Part shown: positions 1-6,795 of the stretch, piece after piece | How positions within the stretch are numbered: the first letter of the stretch is position 1 | Layout of the letters: each line of letters starts with the position of its first letter | Source: Gemella sanguinis ATCC 700632 | Lineage (GTDB): Bacteria > Bacillota > Bacilli > Staphylococcales > Gemellaceae | Direction of reading: 5' to 3' | Length of the DNA: 64,000 bases | NCBI RefSeq assembly: GCF_000701685.1 | Contig: NZ_JNJO01000003.1 | Coordinates: forward strand, 1 to 64,000 | Program-made: the position numbers and the translations under genes | The notes under the pieces: generated by a model | Seen by the model: only the letters and a program-made list of their open reading frames with translations | Told to the model about the DNA's origin: nothing | Database searches by the model: none

Positions 1-325
1 CAGGACCAGCTACTCTGAAGAGATTAACCCAGTTACAAATAAGTGATGGATTATTTATACCTTCTTGTAAAGCAATGTCATTGTACGAGAGTTCACTTGT
101 TAAGTATAATTCTACAACAAATATCTTTTTTTCGAAAGAATATTCTTTATTTTTTCTTGAGCGAAGTAAGGCTTCATCTCCATATTTCTTATATTTAGAT
201 ACCCAAACTTTAATATTAGCCTCTGATTTAATACCATACTTTTTCGCTAATGGTATGTATCCAATACCTCCATTTAGGTACTCTAATACTACTTTCTTTT
301 TTAATTCAAATGTATATTTTGACAT
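1..325 (-). CDS. IS3-family transposase OrfA, partial
   Basis: Minus-strand reading from ATG at 325-323 gives a protein starting MSKYTFELKKKVVLEYL and containing YGIKSEANIKVWVSKYKKYG and later INNPSLICNWVNLF. These are two helix-turn-helix modules typical of IS150/IS3 OrfA, which binds the element ends and is normally fused to the DDE integrase OrfB by -1 frameshifting. About 108 codons are visible before the window edge and no internal stop is seen. The ribosome binding site GGAGG lies inside the hairpin at 331-380. The family call is secure from the motifs; the group assignment is by memory of family sequence. Confidence 0.85.
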   Translation of the reverse strand, partial: MSKYTFELKKKVVLEYLNGGIGYIPLAKKYGIKSEANIKVWVSKYKKYGDEALLRSRKNKEYSFEKKIFVVELYLTSELSYNDIALQEGINNPSLICNWVNLFRVAGP

Positions 326-330
326 AAAAA

Positions 331-380
331 TACCGACCTCCAAAAAGTTAGATTTTTGGTCTAACTTTTTGGGGTCGGTA
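331..380 (-). promoter_or_regulatory. IS terminal hairpin sequestering the transposase ribosome binding site
   Basis: On the minus strand, arms of 21 and 22 nucleotides pair completely except for one bulged base, around a loop of about 7 nt. The 3' arm contains GGAGG, the orfA ribosome binding site, so an RNA that starts outside the IS would fold and hide it. This fits the known way insertion sequences block expression from read-through transcription. The hairpin is seen directly; its function here is inference. Confidence 0.65.
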
Positions 381-406
381 CATTTTTTGGGTTGGTTATT
401 TTCCTA

Positions 407-1036
407 TTATTTAGTATAAACTGAAACTCGTTCTTTAATATTAGAGTTTGCTTCGATAATGTCTAATAGTGCACTAGCATAATCTGCATAACTAACATAA
501 CTAACGCCTTCTTCGTTAGTAGTGAAGATTTCACCAGCTATACCATAGTTATTAGTTTTAGGGCCATCTTCAACAAAGTCAGCTGCTGGACTGACAAATG
601 TCCAATTAATATTTTCTTTTGTACGAAGTAAATCAAGTTCATCTGCTTGAGCTTTTGCTAAAGGTTTAAATACCTCAGGAAATTCTGGTGATTCAAATAG
701 TTTAGTAGCTTTTGAACTATCTAAGTATAAACTACCAGCCCCACCAACGATAAGTAAGTGAGTGTTTGTTCCATCTAATATTTCTGAGAAGTGCTCGACT
801 GTTTTAGAATGTAAAGATAATGTATCTGGATTAAATGTCCCAAATGCACTAACTACTACGTCAAAACCTGTTAAATCTGCTTTAGTTAACTCAAATAGAT
901 CTTTGTTAATTACTTTAGATGCTTCTGATTTATTTTCTGAACGTACTACTGCTGTTACATCATGATTTCTTTCAATTGCTTCTTTAACTATTAATTTACC
1001 TGCTTTTCCATTTGCTCCAATTACTGCTATTTTCAT
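407..1036 (-). CDS. NAD(P)-binding oxidoreductase, NmrA/atypical SDR type
   Basis: The 209-residue protein starts MKIAVIGANGKAGKLIVKEA, a Rossmann fold with the GxxGxxG dinucleotide motif near residues 7-13. It has the length and layout of single-domain NmrA-like/SDR_a5 proteins that act as NAD(P)H-dependent redox enzymes or redox sensors in the cytoplasm. The ATG at 1036 is chosen because GGAGGA lies 7 bases upstream; an in-frame TTG 15 bases earlier would overlap that site. Substrate is unknown. In related bacteria such genes are often under HxlR-type quinone-responsive repressors, and a palindrome upstream fits, but no regulator gene is adjacent. Confidence 0.8.
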   Translation of the reverse strand: MKIAVIGANGKAGKLIVKEAIERNHDVTAVVRSENKSEASKVINKDLFELTKADLTGFDVVVSAFGTFNPDTLSLHSKTVEHFSEILDGTNTHLLIVGGAGSLYLDSSKATKLFESPEFPEVFKPLAKAQADELDLLRTKENINWTFVSPAADFVEDGPKTNNYGIAGEIFTTNEEGVSYVSYADYASALLDIIEANSNIKERVSVYTK

Positions 1037-1112
1037 TTTTAATTCCTCCAAAATTGTTTGTTGTTATACTAATATAATAGCATGTATAAAAAATAAGAAA
1101 AGTACGCACTTT

Positions 1113-1151
1113 TTTGTATCATAGTTACTTTAAAGTAACATTTGTATCATA
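1113..1151 (-). promoter_or_regulatory. candidate operator upstream of the oxidoreductase gene
   Basis: A perfect 16-bp palindrome GTTACTTTAAAGTAAC (1124-1139) is flanked by two identical 11-bp direct repeats TTTGTATCATA (1113-1123 and 1141-1151). It lies about 90 bases upstream of the oxidoreductase start. The TACTT/AAGTA half-sites resemble sites bound by HxlR-family repressors such as YodB. The symmetry is seen; the regulator is inferred. Confidence 0.45.
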
Positions 1152-1231
1152 TAGCGTAATTTTTAAAGAAAAAAATAAAAGAAATGTATAACTTGAAAAT
1201 AAGATACATTTCTTTAATGATTAATATTTAA

Positions 1232-1591
1232 CTATCTCTGTTTAGTACTTTTTTTATTTTTACGAAGTTGTCTTACTAGAAAACCAATACCTTGCCCACA
1301 CAAACTAAAGAAAATATATAATAAACCATAAATTAGAATATCAAAATTTAATATAATTAGACAAGATAATAGATAAAAGGCTCCTACGAGAATAGAAAAT
1401 AAGTAGCTAAAATCCTCTTTATTATATGCATATAGAAAAGATATAATGAAATTGACAATTGGATATAAGAAAAGAAGTAACCATATTATCATTCCTGATC
1501 TATTTGATATAAAATAAGAACACAGAGGAAGTATTATAAATAAAAAGAAAGAAAAAATTAAATAGGGTACTTTTTCTAAAAACTTCTTCAT
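1232..1591 (-). CDS. small multi-spanning membrane protein, unknown function
   Basis: 119 residues with about four hydrophobic segments (roughly 8-29, 34-56, 62-82 and 84-105) and a basic tail ending RKNKKSTKQR, so the C-terminus is probably cytoplasmic. A strong AGGAGG precedes ATG at 1591 with normal spacing. I recognise no family motif. It stands alone between the oxidoreductase and the CsbD cluster. Confidence 0.7.
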   Translation of the reverse strand: MKKFLEKVPYLIFSFFLFIILPLCSYFISNRSGMIIWLLLFLYPIVNFIISFLYAYNKEDFSYLFSILVGAFYLLSCLIILNFDILIYGLLYIFFSLCGQGIGFLVRQLRKNKKSTKQR

Positions 1592-1789
1592 TGTCTGCCT
1601 CCTAATATAGTGTTATTCTATCATATATCTTTTTAAAAAACAAATTGTGTGCCGCTTTAAAATAGGTTTCTAGATTTCTAAAAATAGGTAAAGGATATCT
1701 TGAAAAATAGTGAAGTTATATGAGCTAGTTAATTGACTAAAATGAACTTGTAGTATAAAGTGTTATTATTAAAAAATGGAGGTATGACT

Positions 1790-1975
1790 ATGTCATTTGA
1801 AGATAAAATTAATCAAGCTAAAGATTCAATAAAAGAAGGTTTAGAAAAAATTACTGGAGATGAGAATATCGAATTAGAAAATGTAGTATCAAAAGTAAAA
1901 GAAGTAGCTGAAGATTCAAAAGGTAATGTTGAAGGTGCTATTGATACCGTAAAAAACTTATTTAAAAAAGATTAA
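1790..1975 (+). CDS. CsbD-family stress protein, copy 1
   Basis: 61 residues starting [20 protein letters not shown], the CsbD pattern of a short hydrophilic helical protein with the KxGxxKxxTGD segment (here [10 protein letters not shown]). CsbD proteins accumulate in general stress in Bacilli; the molecular role is unknown. ATG at 1790 is taken because GGAGG ends 7 bases before it; ATG at 1784 would be too close. The linker and C-terminal [24 protein letters not shown] closely parallel the copy at 2687, so the two are paralogues. Confidence 0.85.
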   Translation: MSFEDKINQAKDSIKEGLEKITGDENIELENVVSKVKEVAEDSKGNVEGAIDTVKNLFKKD

Positions 1976-1989
1976 TTTTTAAAATTATA

Positions 1990-2046
1990 AAAAAGCTCTA
2001 TATTTTTTGTGGTTGTTAAATAACTATAAAGATTATAGAGCTTTTT
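1990..2046 (+). terminator. terminator after CsbD copy 1
   Basis: AAAAAGCTCTATA pairs with TATAGAGCTTTTT across a roughly 30-base AT-rich loop, ending in a T-run. The 3' arm resembles the one after CsbD copy 2, suggesting terminator and gene duplicated together. Confidence 0.65.
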
Positions 2047-2477
2047 ATTGTTGAATGTATAAGAAATAAATAGTTATATATGATAAGTGAAATCAATTAA
2101 CGTTGAAAGTTTTAGAAAAAAAAATTTAAGTTTATTATTAAATTTAATATATTCTATAAATTAGATGTATTTTTTATTATTTGAATATACAAATATATAT
2201 TTATTTTATAAAGGTTTATTAATTAGCAAGAAGAAGCTATAAGTAAATTAAAAAATAATAATATTTAATTGAAATTATTTCTATAACTATTTTAGGAAAT
2301 TTCAAGGATTATAAGATAATATAAGGATATAGAATATTATCACATCAATATTGCGAGCGTTTTCGTTGATTAATACCGTTTATTCATATATAGTAATAAT
2401 TAGATAGATATTTGTATGATATTTAAAAATTGGGACAAACAAAGTAAATATCTAAATAATTATAGGGAGGTGTTATT
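2047..2477. other. AT-rich intergenic stretch upstream of the second CsbD transcription unit
   Basis: No supportable gene. The only GC-rich patch is TTGCGAGCGTTTTCGTTG near 2351-2368. It matches the catabolite-responsive element pattern with about two mismatches and sits inside an imperfect inverted repeat (ATCAA/TTGAT). It may be an operator for the genes at 2478-2890. No clear -35/-10 pair was found. Confidence 0.3.
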
Positions 2478-2651
2478 ATGACATTAGAAGGTGGAGTTAG
2501 TGTACCGGCAGAAGAAAAGATAAATGTATCTAAAGCTGTAGAAGAAGTTGAAGATAAAAAAACAAATGAAGAGATTAATAAAATCGCCGATGAGACTAAG
2601 GAAGTATTAAAAGAGATTGGTGAAAATAAAGAAAATAATTTATTACAATAA
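2478..2651 (+). CDS. 57-residue charged hypothetical protein, probably co-transcribed with CsbD copy 2
   Basis: ATG at 2478 follows GGGAGG with good spacing and the frame runs 57 codons to TAA at 2649. The protein is Lys/Glu-rich (about 40 percent charged), with segments such as [20 protein letters not shown] and [14 protein letters not shown], so it is predicted helical or disordered. It is not CsbD itself but has a similar composition. The next CsbD gene follows after 35 bases with its own AGGAGG, so the two probably share an mRNA. No family recognised. Confidence 0.65.
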   Translation: MTLEGGVSVPAEEKINVSKAVEEVEDKKTNEEINKIADETKEVLKEIGENKENNLLQ

Positions 2652-2686
2652 CCAAGAATAATTTAATTAAATTAGGAGGTAAAATT

Positions 2687-2890
2687 ATGTCATTAGAAGA
2701 AAAATTAGAACAAGTAAAAGGTTCAGTTAAAGAAGGTCTTGGAAAATTAACTGGAGATGAAAAAACAGAAAAAGAAGGAGCTGCAGAAAAAGTAGTTTCT
2801 AAAGTAAAAGAAGTAGCAAAAGATGCGAAAGATGCTGTAGAAGGTGCAGTTGATGGTGTAAAAAAAGCTATAAAAAAAGATGAAGAGTAA
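2687..2890 (+). CDS. CsbD-family stress protein, copy 2
   Basis: 67 residues, [20 protein letters not shown] followed by [11 protein letters not shown], the best match here to the CsbD core. The C-terminal half ([20 protein letters not shown]) is an Ala/Lys amphipathic helix. AGGAGG lies 8 bases before ATG. It is about 6 residues longer than copy 1, mostly through an EGAAEK insert. Cytoplasmic stress-induced protein by family; mechanism unknown. Confidence 0.88.
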   Translation: MSLEEKLEQVKGSVKEGLGKLTGDEKTEKEGAAEKVVSKVKEVAKDAKDAVEGAVDGVKKAIKKDEE

Positions 2891-2930
2891 AATTACTAAA
2901 ATAAATAATTGATTTTCCTTTCATTTAATT

Positions 2931-2986
2931 AAGCTCTATCAATCTTTTAACAAGTAAAGCTGTTATAAAGATTATAGGGCTTTTTT
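2931..2986 (+). terminator. terminator after CsbD copy 2
   Basis: AAGCTCTAT-C-AATCTTT pairs with AAAGATT-ATAGGGCTT, followed by a T-run. Its 3' arm (ATAAAGATTATAGGGC) is nearly the same as that of the first CsbD terminator. Confidence 0.6.
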
Positions 2987-3074
2987 ATTGTTTTGAATTA
3001 GTTTGCAATGAGAATAAGTTCACAAAATACGTAAATTTCTAATGTGTGGGTAAATATGGGACAAAGCGCAAAAT

Positions 3075-3122
3075 AAAAAGCCTTAAACGTAGATACTTTA
3101 AGGCTTTTCTAACTTTATTATT
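3075..3122. repeat. attL: direct copy of the rpmG terminator region
   Basis: Identical to 10517-10564 except C at 3113 versus T at 10555. The first 38 bases are identical, and weaker similarity continues upstream (GCAAAA-AAAAAG). It contains the hairpin AAAAGCCTTAAA...TTTAAGGCTTTT but no rpmG gene, as expected for the distal att site. Confidence 0.85.
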
Positions 3123-3298
3123 AATTATCTTGCACATATCAAAGGGATTAAGGTAATTTATTAATTAAGATATTAATAAGATAGAGTTATATACTAGTTT
3201 TTTTACGTTTTTTAAAAATTCTGTATTATATATGCTGTTATATTGACGATTTTTTTATCTATAGAAAGTAAAAAAGTTTCTTGAAGTATTCTTTTAAG

Positions 3299-3694
3299 TT
3301 AAATGTATTTACTATAAATTAGTGAGTAACTAGGATTAAATTCATTTTTTTCTAAATCTTCATCTTTTTTCTTTTGTTCAATTAAATATAGAATGCAGTT
3401 GAGGTCGTGTCTTATAAAAATTGGAAATGGAATTTTATTAGGTACTGTATATTCAAAGTCGTTAAACTCATTCTTTTCCACCTTCACATTGACATTTAAT
3501 ATAACCTTCTCATTGACATTTAATTTATCATTATTATTTAACTGTTTGGTCGCCTCCAAGTTTATTTTAACATATTTTTTTGATAGTTTTATTACTTTTA
3601 AAGTATAGACTATCTTTGCTTTCCAACGTTGATCTGTATAAGTAAATATTTCATCAGGATAACTTCTTAGTAATTCTTCTTTAGTTATACACAC
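3299..3694 (-). CDS. hypothetical protein in the islet
   Basis: 131 residues from a GTG start at 3694; GGAG lies about 11 bases upstream and no nearer ATG is in frame. The sequence is hydrophilic with a central stretch of alternating hydrophobic residues (KVILNVNVKVEK) suggesting beta strands. No signal peptide or membrane segment, and no family recognised. It lies 89 bases downstream of the GNAT gene on the same strand and could belong to its transcript. Start choice is uncertain. Confidence 0.55.
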   Translation of the reverse strand: MCITKEELLRSYPDEIFTYTDQRWKAKIVYTLKVIKLSKKYVKINLEATKQLNNNDKLNVNEKVILNVNVKVEKNEFNDFEYTVPNKIPFPIFIRHDLNCILYLIEQKKKDEDLEKNEFNPSYSLIYSKYI

Positions 3695-3783
3695 TAAACA
3701 TACATCTCCTTTTTTTAGTAGTTATTGTTTATATTTTTTACTGACTAACAACACAATGCACTTCATATAGTTATGATGAAGGG

Positions 3784-4386
3784 TTATTGTATTTTCATTA
3801 TCAGTACATTTAATTCATTGTCACCACGATAATTTTCTATTAAATTAAATCCAAACTCTTTATAAAAATCCAAAAGTTTTTCACTATCTTCACACTCTAC
3901 CCATACATATTTCACATTTACAACCTTAACAATATCTACTAGCATTTTATATGCTATTGCTAATAATTTATTTCCTGTTACTTCTTGTTTTATGCTATCA
4001 TCTAAATTATAATTTTTTCCAAGCTGTCCAATTAGATAACTATTAATCTCTACGAAATTTTCCTCTCTCCTACCATATTTCAATAATTTTTTCTTTTGAG
4101 TATTTGATAATTTCTCAAAATTCTTTTTAGTCATCTTTAATGGTCTATTTGCAAAAGAAAAATAACCAACAAGTACTGGTTTTTCTAACTCTACAAATGC
4201 CAAGTGCGTGGTTGCCCAAGCCATATTTTCAAAGTTAATAGCTTTATTATGTAAAAAGCACTCCACATCATTTTGTTCGTTTGTTTCATGATTTGGAATG
4301 CTTTTAAATTCTTTTAATATATTTTGTACATCCTCTTCAGAGAATGTATTTAATAAATCTTGAAGTCCGACTACATTAATCTCCAT
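3784..4386 (-). CDS. GNAT-fold N-acetyltransferase, candidate toxin of a two-gene module
   Basis: 200 residues. The C-terminal part has the GNAT order: strand EINSYLIGQLGKNY, a degenerate acetyl-CoA loop QEVTGNKLLAIAY near residues 134-146, strand VKYVWVECED, then the SEKLLDFYKEFGFNLI segment typical of GNAT motif B. The N-terminal 70 residues are not recognised. GNAT toxins such as TacT acetylate aminoacyl-tRNA and pair with a small upstream antitoxin. Here a 60-residue gene lies immediately upstream, overlapping by one base (TAATG), on a mobile islet and behind a strong promoter. GNAT membership is fairly sure; toxin activity is inference, and an ordinary acetyltransferase remains possible. 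Confidence 0.7.
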   Translation of the reverse strand: MEINVVGLQDLLNTFSEEDVQNILKEFKSIPNHETNEQNDVECFLHNKAINFENMAWATTHLAFVELEKPVLVGYFSFANRPLKMTKKNFEKLSNTQKKKLLKYGRREENFVEINSYLIGQLGKNYNLDDSIKQEVTGNKLLAIAYKMLVDIVKVVNVKYVWVECEDSEKLLDFYKEFGFNLIENYRGDNELNVLIMKIQ

Positions 4387-4568
4387 TAATTTTCCTTTCT
4401 AGTAGCTGGTTTTTTAAAAAGATTCACTATATCTTGACTACTTCTTACTATTTTAATATTAGAAATATCCTCTAAGTTTGGTTTTTTAATATTTTCAAGA
4501 GCATTCAAAAGGCTATCAGTAGATTTTCTATTGAATTTTAGAGTAGTATCAAAACTTTTTGTTGCCAT
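4386..4568 (-). CDS. 60-residue protein coupled to the GNAT gene, candidate antitoxin
   Basis: Starts MATKSFDTTLKFNRKSTDSL and ends KKPATRKEN. ATG at 4568 is chosen because AGGAGGTG lies at ideal distance; the longer frame upstream has no ribosome binding site and runs into the promoter. A short strand (SFDTTLKFN) followed by a helix could be a DNA-binding N-terminus, but it does not fit a ribbon-helix-helix pattern well. Its TAA shares a base with the ATG of the acetyltransferase, so translation is coupled. No named family recognised. Confidence 0.65.
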   Translation of the reverse strand: MATKSFDTTLKFNRKSTDSLLNALENIKKPNLEDISNIKIVRSSQDIVNLFKKPATRKEN

Positions 4569-4607
4569 CAGAACGCACCTCCTCTTTCTCTTTTTCTTTC
4601 TATTATT

Positions 4608-4637
4608 ATTATACCTGTTTATCTTGTTATGAGTCAA
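4608..4637 (-). promoter_or_regulatory. strong sigma-A promoter for the GNAT module
   Basis: Minus strand: TTGACT (4637-4632), an 18-base spacer, then a consensus TATAAT (4613-4608), about 40 bases before the ATG at 4568. It is one of the best promoter matches in the window. Confidence 0.7.
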
Positions 4638-4702
4638 TATAAAAATATGTCCCAAGGCAAATTCATTTCCCGGAAATAACCCGATAAAAGGAGTGTTTTT
4701 TT

Positions 4703-4783
4703 ATGAAATATAAAGTTGTTATTGTAATCACTTTGTATATGATATTATTCCTACATTTTCCAACATTTATATGGAGAATTTGA
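4703..4783 (+). CDS. 26-residue hydrophobic peptide
   Basis: ATG at 4703 follows AAAAGGAGTG by about 9 bases and the frame ends at TGA 4781. The peptide starts MKYKVVIVITLYMILFLHF: two lysines, then an unbroken hydrophobic stretch of about 20 residues, enough for one membrane span. It is transcribed opposite to the GNAT module and just upstream of a candidate small RNA. Size and build resemble type I toxins or small membrane regulators, but it lacks the charged C-terminal tail of the Fst family. A chance ORF is possible. Confidence 0.4.
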   Translation: MKYKVVIVITLYMILFLHFPTFIWRI

Positions 4784-4872
4784 CAAGTGCTGACAAATTG
4801 TTAAAGCTATTTTAAGCTTTGAATTTTACTCATAAGGTAATTAGCCTAACACTATATAGAATGCGCTCAGAA

Positions 4873-4901
4873 TTGAAAATACAAGCTAATTCTGGTATAA
4901 T
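4873..4901 (+). promoter_or_regulatory. strong promoter without a downstream gene
   Basis: TTGAAA (4873-4878), 17-base spacer, TATAAT (4896-4901). Transcription would start near 4908, and a strong hairpin terminator follows at 4922-4959. No ORF lies between. Confidence 0.6.
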
Positions 4902-4907
4902 AGATAT

Positions 4908-4960
4908 AGCTTTCTTATAAGAAAAACAAGCCGTGTTTTGTGGTACATGGCTTGTTTTTA
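4908..4960 (+). ncRNA. candidate ~50-nt small RNA
   Basis: Inferred only from a near-consensus promoter immediately followed by a 14-bp-stem terminator. The transcript would be little more than the terminator hairpin with a short 5' tail. It could be a small regulator or a decoy transcript that limits convergent transcription of the gene at 4967-5557. There is no homology evidence. Confidence 0.35.
4922..4959. terminator. bidirectional terminator
   Basis: AAAAACAAGCCGTG pairs with CATGGCTTGTTTTT (one G-T pair), with A/T runs on both sides. It serves the minus-strand gene ending at 4967 and any plus-strand RNA from the promoter at 4873. Confidence 0.75.
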
Positions 4961-4966
4961 ATTTTA

Positions 4967-5557
4967 TTAATTATATTTACAGAATGTTCTAACTAATTCC
5001 TGACATGCTGTTTCTAGTTGCTTCTGAGCATAAGTAAAAGCATAAGGAGAGTAGGGGGCGCATTCACTTTCTATTAGTGGGATACTTTCAATTTCTCCAA
5101 GGTAAGAATTTACTTTCGCTTTAAGTGGCTCGATAGTCTGAGTTTTTTCTTTACCATCTTTCTGAAGTTCAGTTAGCTTCTTGTTTGCATACTTAACTGC
5201 ATGATTAATAACTTCATCCAGGAGTGAAGATTTTCTAGAGAGAAACTCATTTTCTTCTTTTGTAAAGAACTCTCTTAATTTAGACAATTCCATTATTAAT
5301 TTTTTCTTTTGATCATTAAATTCTTTTTGGATATCCTCCTTTGTTGCTCTTAAGGTATTAATCTTAGTTATAGCTTCGGTCTCTTTAGTCTTTAGATCGA
5401 CCTTATCACTAATTGAAAGAGTAGCGCTATTTTTACTTTGAATAGTTTCTAATTCTTTAGCGGCATTATCTATTCTGTTATCTATCTCCTTAATCAATTC
5501 ATCATTGTTAGCTTCTAGCTGTTCTAGTTCTGTAATTTTATTTTGAATTCTTTCCAT
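4967..5557 (-). CDS. coiled-coil protein of unknown function in the islet
   Basis: 196 residues, strongly charged, with heptad-like Leu/Ile spacing through about residues 1-150 (MERIQNKITELEQLEANNDE onward), predicting a long coiled coil. A short Cys-containing C-terminal part ends ELVRTFCKYN. No signal or membrane segment. AGGAGG stands before ATG at 5557 with good spacing. It lies 12 bases downstream of the 66-residue gene and probably shares its mRNA. No family recognised. Confidence 0.65.
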   Translation of the reverse strand: MERIQNKITELEQLEANNDELIKEIDNRIDNAAKELETIQSKNSATLSISDKVDLKTKETEAITKINTLRATKEDIQKEFNDQKKKLIMELSKLREFFTKEENEFLSRKSSLLDEVINHAVKYANKKLTELQKDGKEKTQTIEPLKAKVNSYLGEIESIPLIESECAPYSPYAFTYAQKQLETACQELVRTFCKYN

Positions 5558-5569
5558 AATATAAACCTC

Positions 5570-5770
5570 CTATTTATTTCTAATGTTGTAACTATTTGCT
5601 ATGTCAGTAATACTTTCAGACTTGTTGCTTTGATGTAATGAAGCAATATCATTTCTTAACTCTCTGATTTCTTCTAGAGCAATATCTTTGCTTTTAGAAG
5701 AAAAGTCCTCGTCTTTAAATTCAGAAAGTGTAGCTATTATCTTATCATCTTCAATTCCAACGTCTAGCAT
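5570..5770 (-). CDS. 66-residue hypothetical protein
   Basis: Starts MLDVGIEDDKIIATLSEFKD; acidic N-terminal half, then a helical stretch IALEEIRELRNDIASLHQSN. AGAAGG precedes ATG at 5770 with short spacing. It is the first gene of a minus-strand pair with 4967-5557 and diverges from the decayed XRE regulator at 5983, the position usually taken by genes under such a regulator. Function unknown. Confidence 0.55.
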   Translation of the reverse strand: MLDVGIEDDKIIATLSEFKDEDFSSKSKDIALEEIRELRNDIASLHQSNKSESITDIANSYNIRNK

Positions 5771-5982
5771 CCTTCTTATTAATTTATCTAATATACATTA
5801 TTTTTATTTAGTTATTATATTAATATGATTTTCTTCAACAGTTTTAATTTATTATTATATGCTATGTGTACAGTTAAATTAGTTTATAAAAAATACTTAA
5901 TACTATTTCAAAATTAATTTAATAAATATTGTTTTATAATATGGTTTGTGATATCATTTATTATATAAGGAGAGGAGATTTC

Positions 5983-6584
5983 ATGAGTAATATAAATAAT
6001 TTCGGAAGAAATTTATACAAATAAAGAAAACTAAAAAACTTAAGTAAGATGGATCTAGGTATAGAGTTAGGTTTATATGGTTCTGATATAATCATGTATG
6101 AAACAAACCAGCGATAACCTAAAAAAGATTGTATAGAAGAGATTGCTCTTTTTCAATGTATCAACAGATGTTTTGTTAAAAATAGAAATTTTGAATAATT
6201 GTAAAATTAGAGAATTAAATAATTCTAATAATAATATATTAGAGGAAGAGTTCGCTCTTAATAATAAAGGGGATCATGGAATATTAGATGGTAATATTGG
6301 TAATTTATTAGATGATGATAAGCATACTGCATTTAAAATAGTTGTAAGTTTACTTGGGAAGCCTTACGCTAATATCACGAAATATAGATGAATTACAAGA
6401 AAAAATTACATTTTATCAAAATAAAGAAAAATTAATACAAAAAATTGATAAAATATAAGAAAAGTATAGTTTATCTAATATCGATTCAGATGAATTAAAA
6501 TATGATTTAGATAGATTACAAACATTAATATTAAATAATAACTACATTATTAAAAAATATTTACTAGAGAATTGGGAAATGTAA
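5983..6584 (+). pseudogene. decayed XRE-family (Cro/CI-type) regulator
   Basis: From ATG at 5983 (AGGAG upstream) the frame reads like the start of an XRE helix-turn-helix: NFGRNLYK, stop, then RKLKNLSKMDLGIELGLYG and DIIMYETNQR. In-frame TAA codons fall at 6022 and 6115. After a frame change near 6143 the expected FNVSTDVLLKIEI (end of the HTH domain) appears. A further frame change near 6385 gives DELQEKITFYQNKEKLIQ, a coiled tail, ending at TAA 6582 with one more internal stop. Two nonsense codons in the HTH plus two frame shifts mean the repressor is dead. Identity rests on the pattern R-x-L-(x)n-Y-E followed by F-x-V-S-x-D. Confidence 0.75.
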
Positions 6585-6767
6585 GTTAATATACAAACCA
6601 CATAATATAGCCCCTGTAACAAAGTACGGTAATGTTTATTTTGAATTTAATGAGGGGAGTGGATTATATAGTCACAAAAAAATAATAAATATTTGGAAGT
6701 TAATCCAAATACGAGATTTCCAGATTATTTAAAAAATAAAAATCCAATTAATTTTATTACAGAATAG
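6585..6767 (+). pseudogene. remnant of a second decayed gene
   Basis: Two coding-like pieces in different frames: YKPHNIAPVTKYGNVYFEFN (6592 onward) and YLEVNPNTRFPDYLKNKNPI ending at TAG 6765. They are separated by an A-run where the frame is lost. The stretches have normal amino-acid variety, unlike random AT-rich DNA. The parent family is not recognised; it could also be the tail of the XRE gene. Confidence 0.45.
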
Positions 6768-6795
6768 GGAATTTTATATTGAGAGGAAAAATGAA

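Larger units (their letters stand above)
1..382 (-). mobile_element. IS3-family (IS150-group-like) insertion sequence, truncated by the window edge
   Basis: Only the left end of the element (orfA side, minus strand) is in the window. The terminal repeat begins with TG at about 382 on the minus strand, reading TGTACCGACCCC, and leads into the orfA leader. The orfA product has the helix-turn-helix build of IS150-type transposases. The orfB integrase part and the other end lie before base 1, so intactness cannot be judged. No target-site duplication can be checked. Confidence 0.85.

Noticed and set aside
75-419. Plus-strand open frame of 114 codons at the left end
   Set aside because: It lies opposite the transposase OrfA gene and has no family features; the minus strand reads as a helix-turn-helix transposase.
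2351-2368. Catabolite-responsive element
   Set aside because: Two mismatches to the consensus and no sugar gene nearby; kept only as a remark in the intergenic entry.
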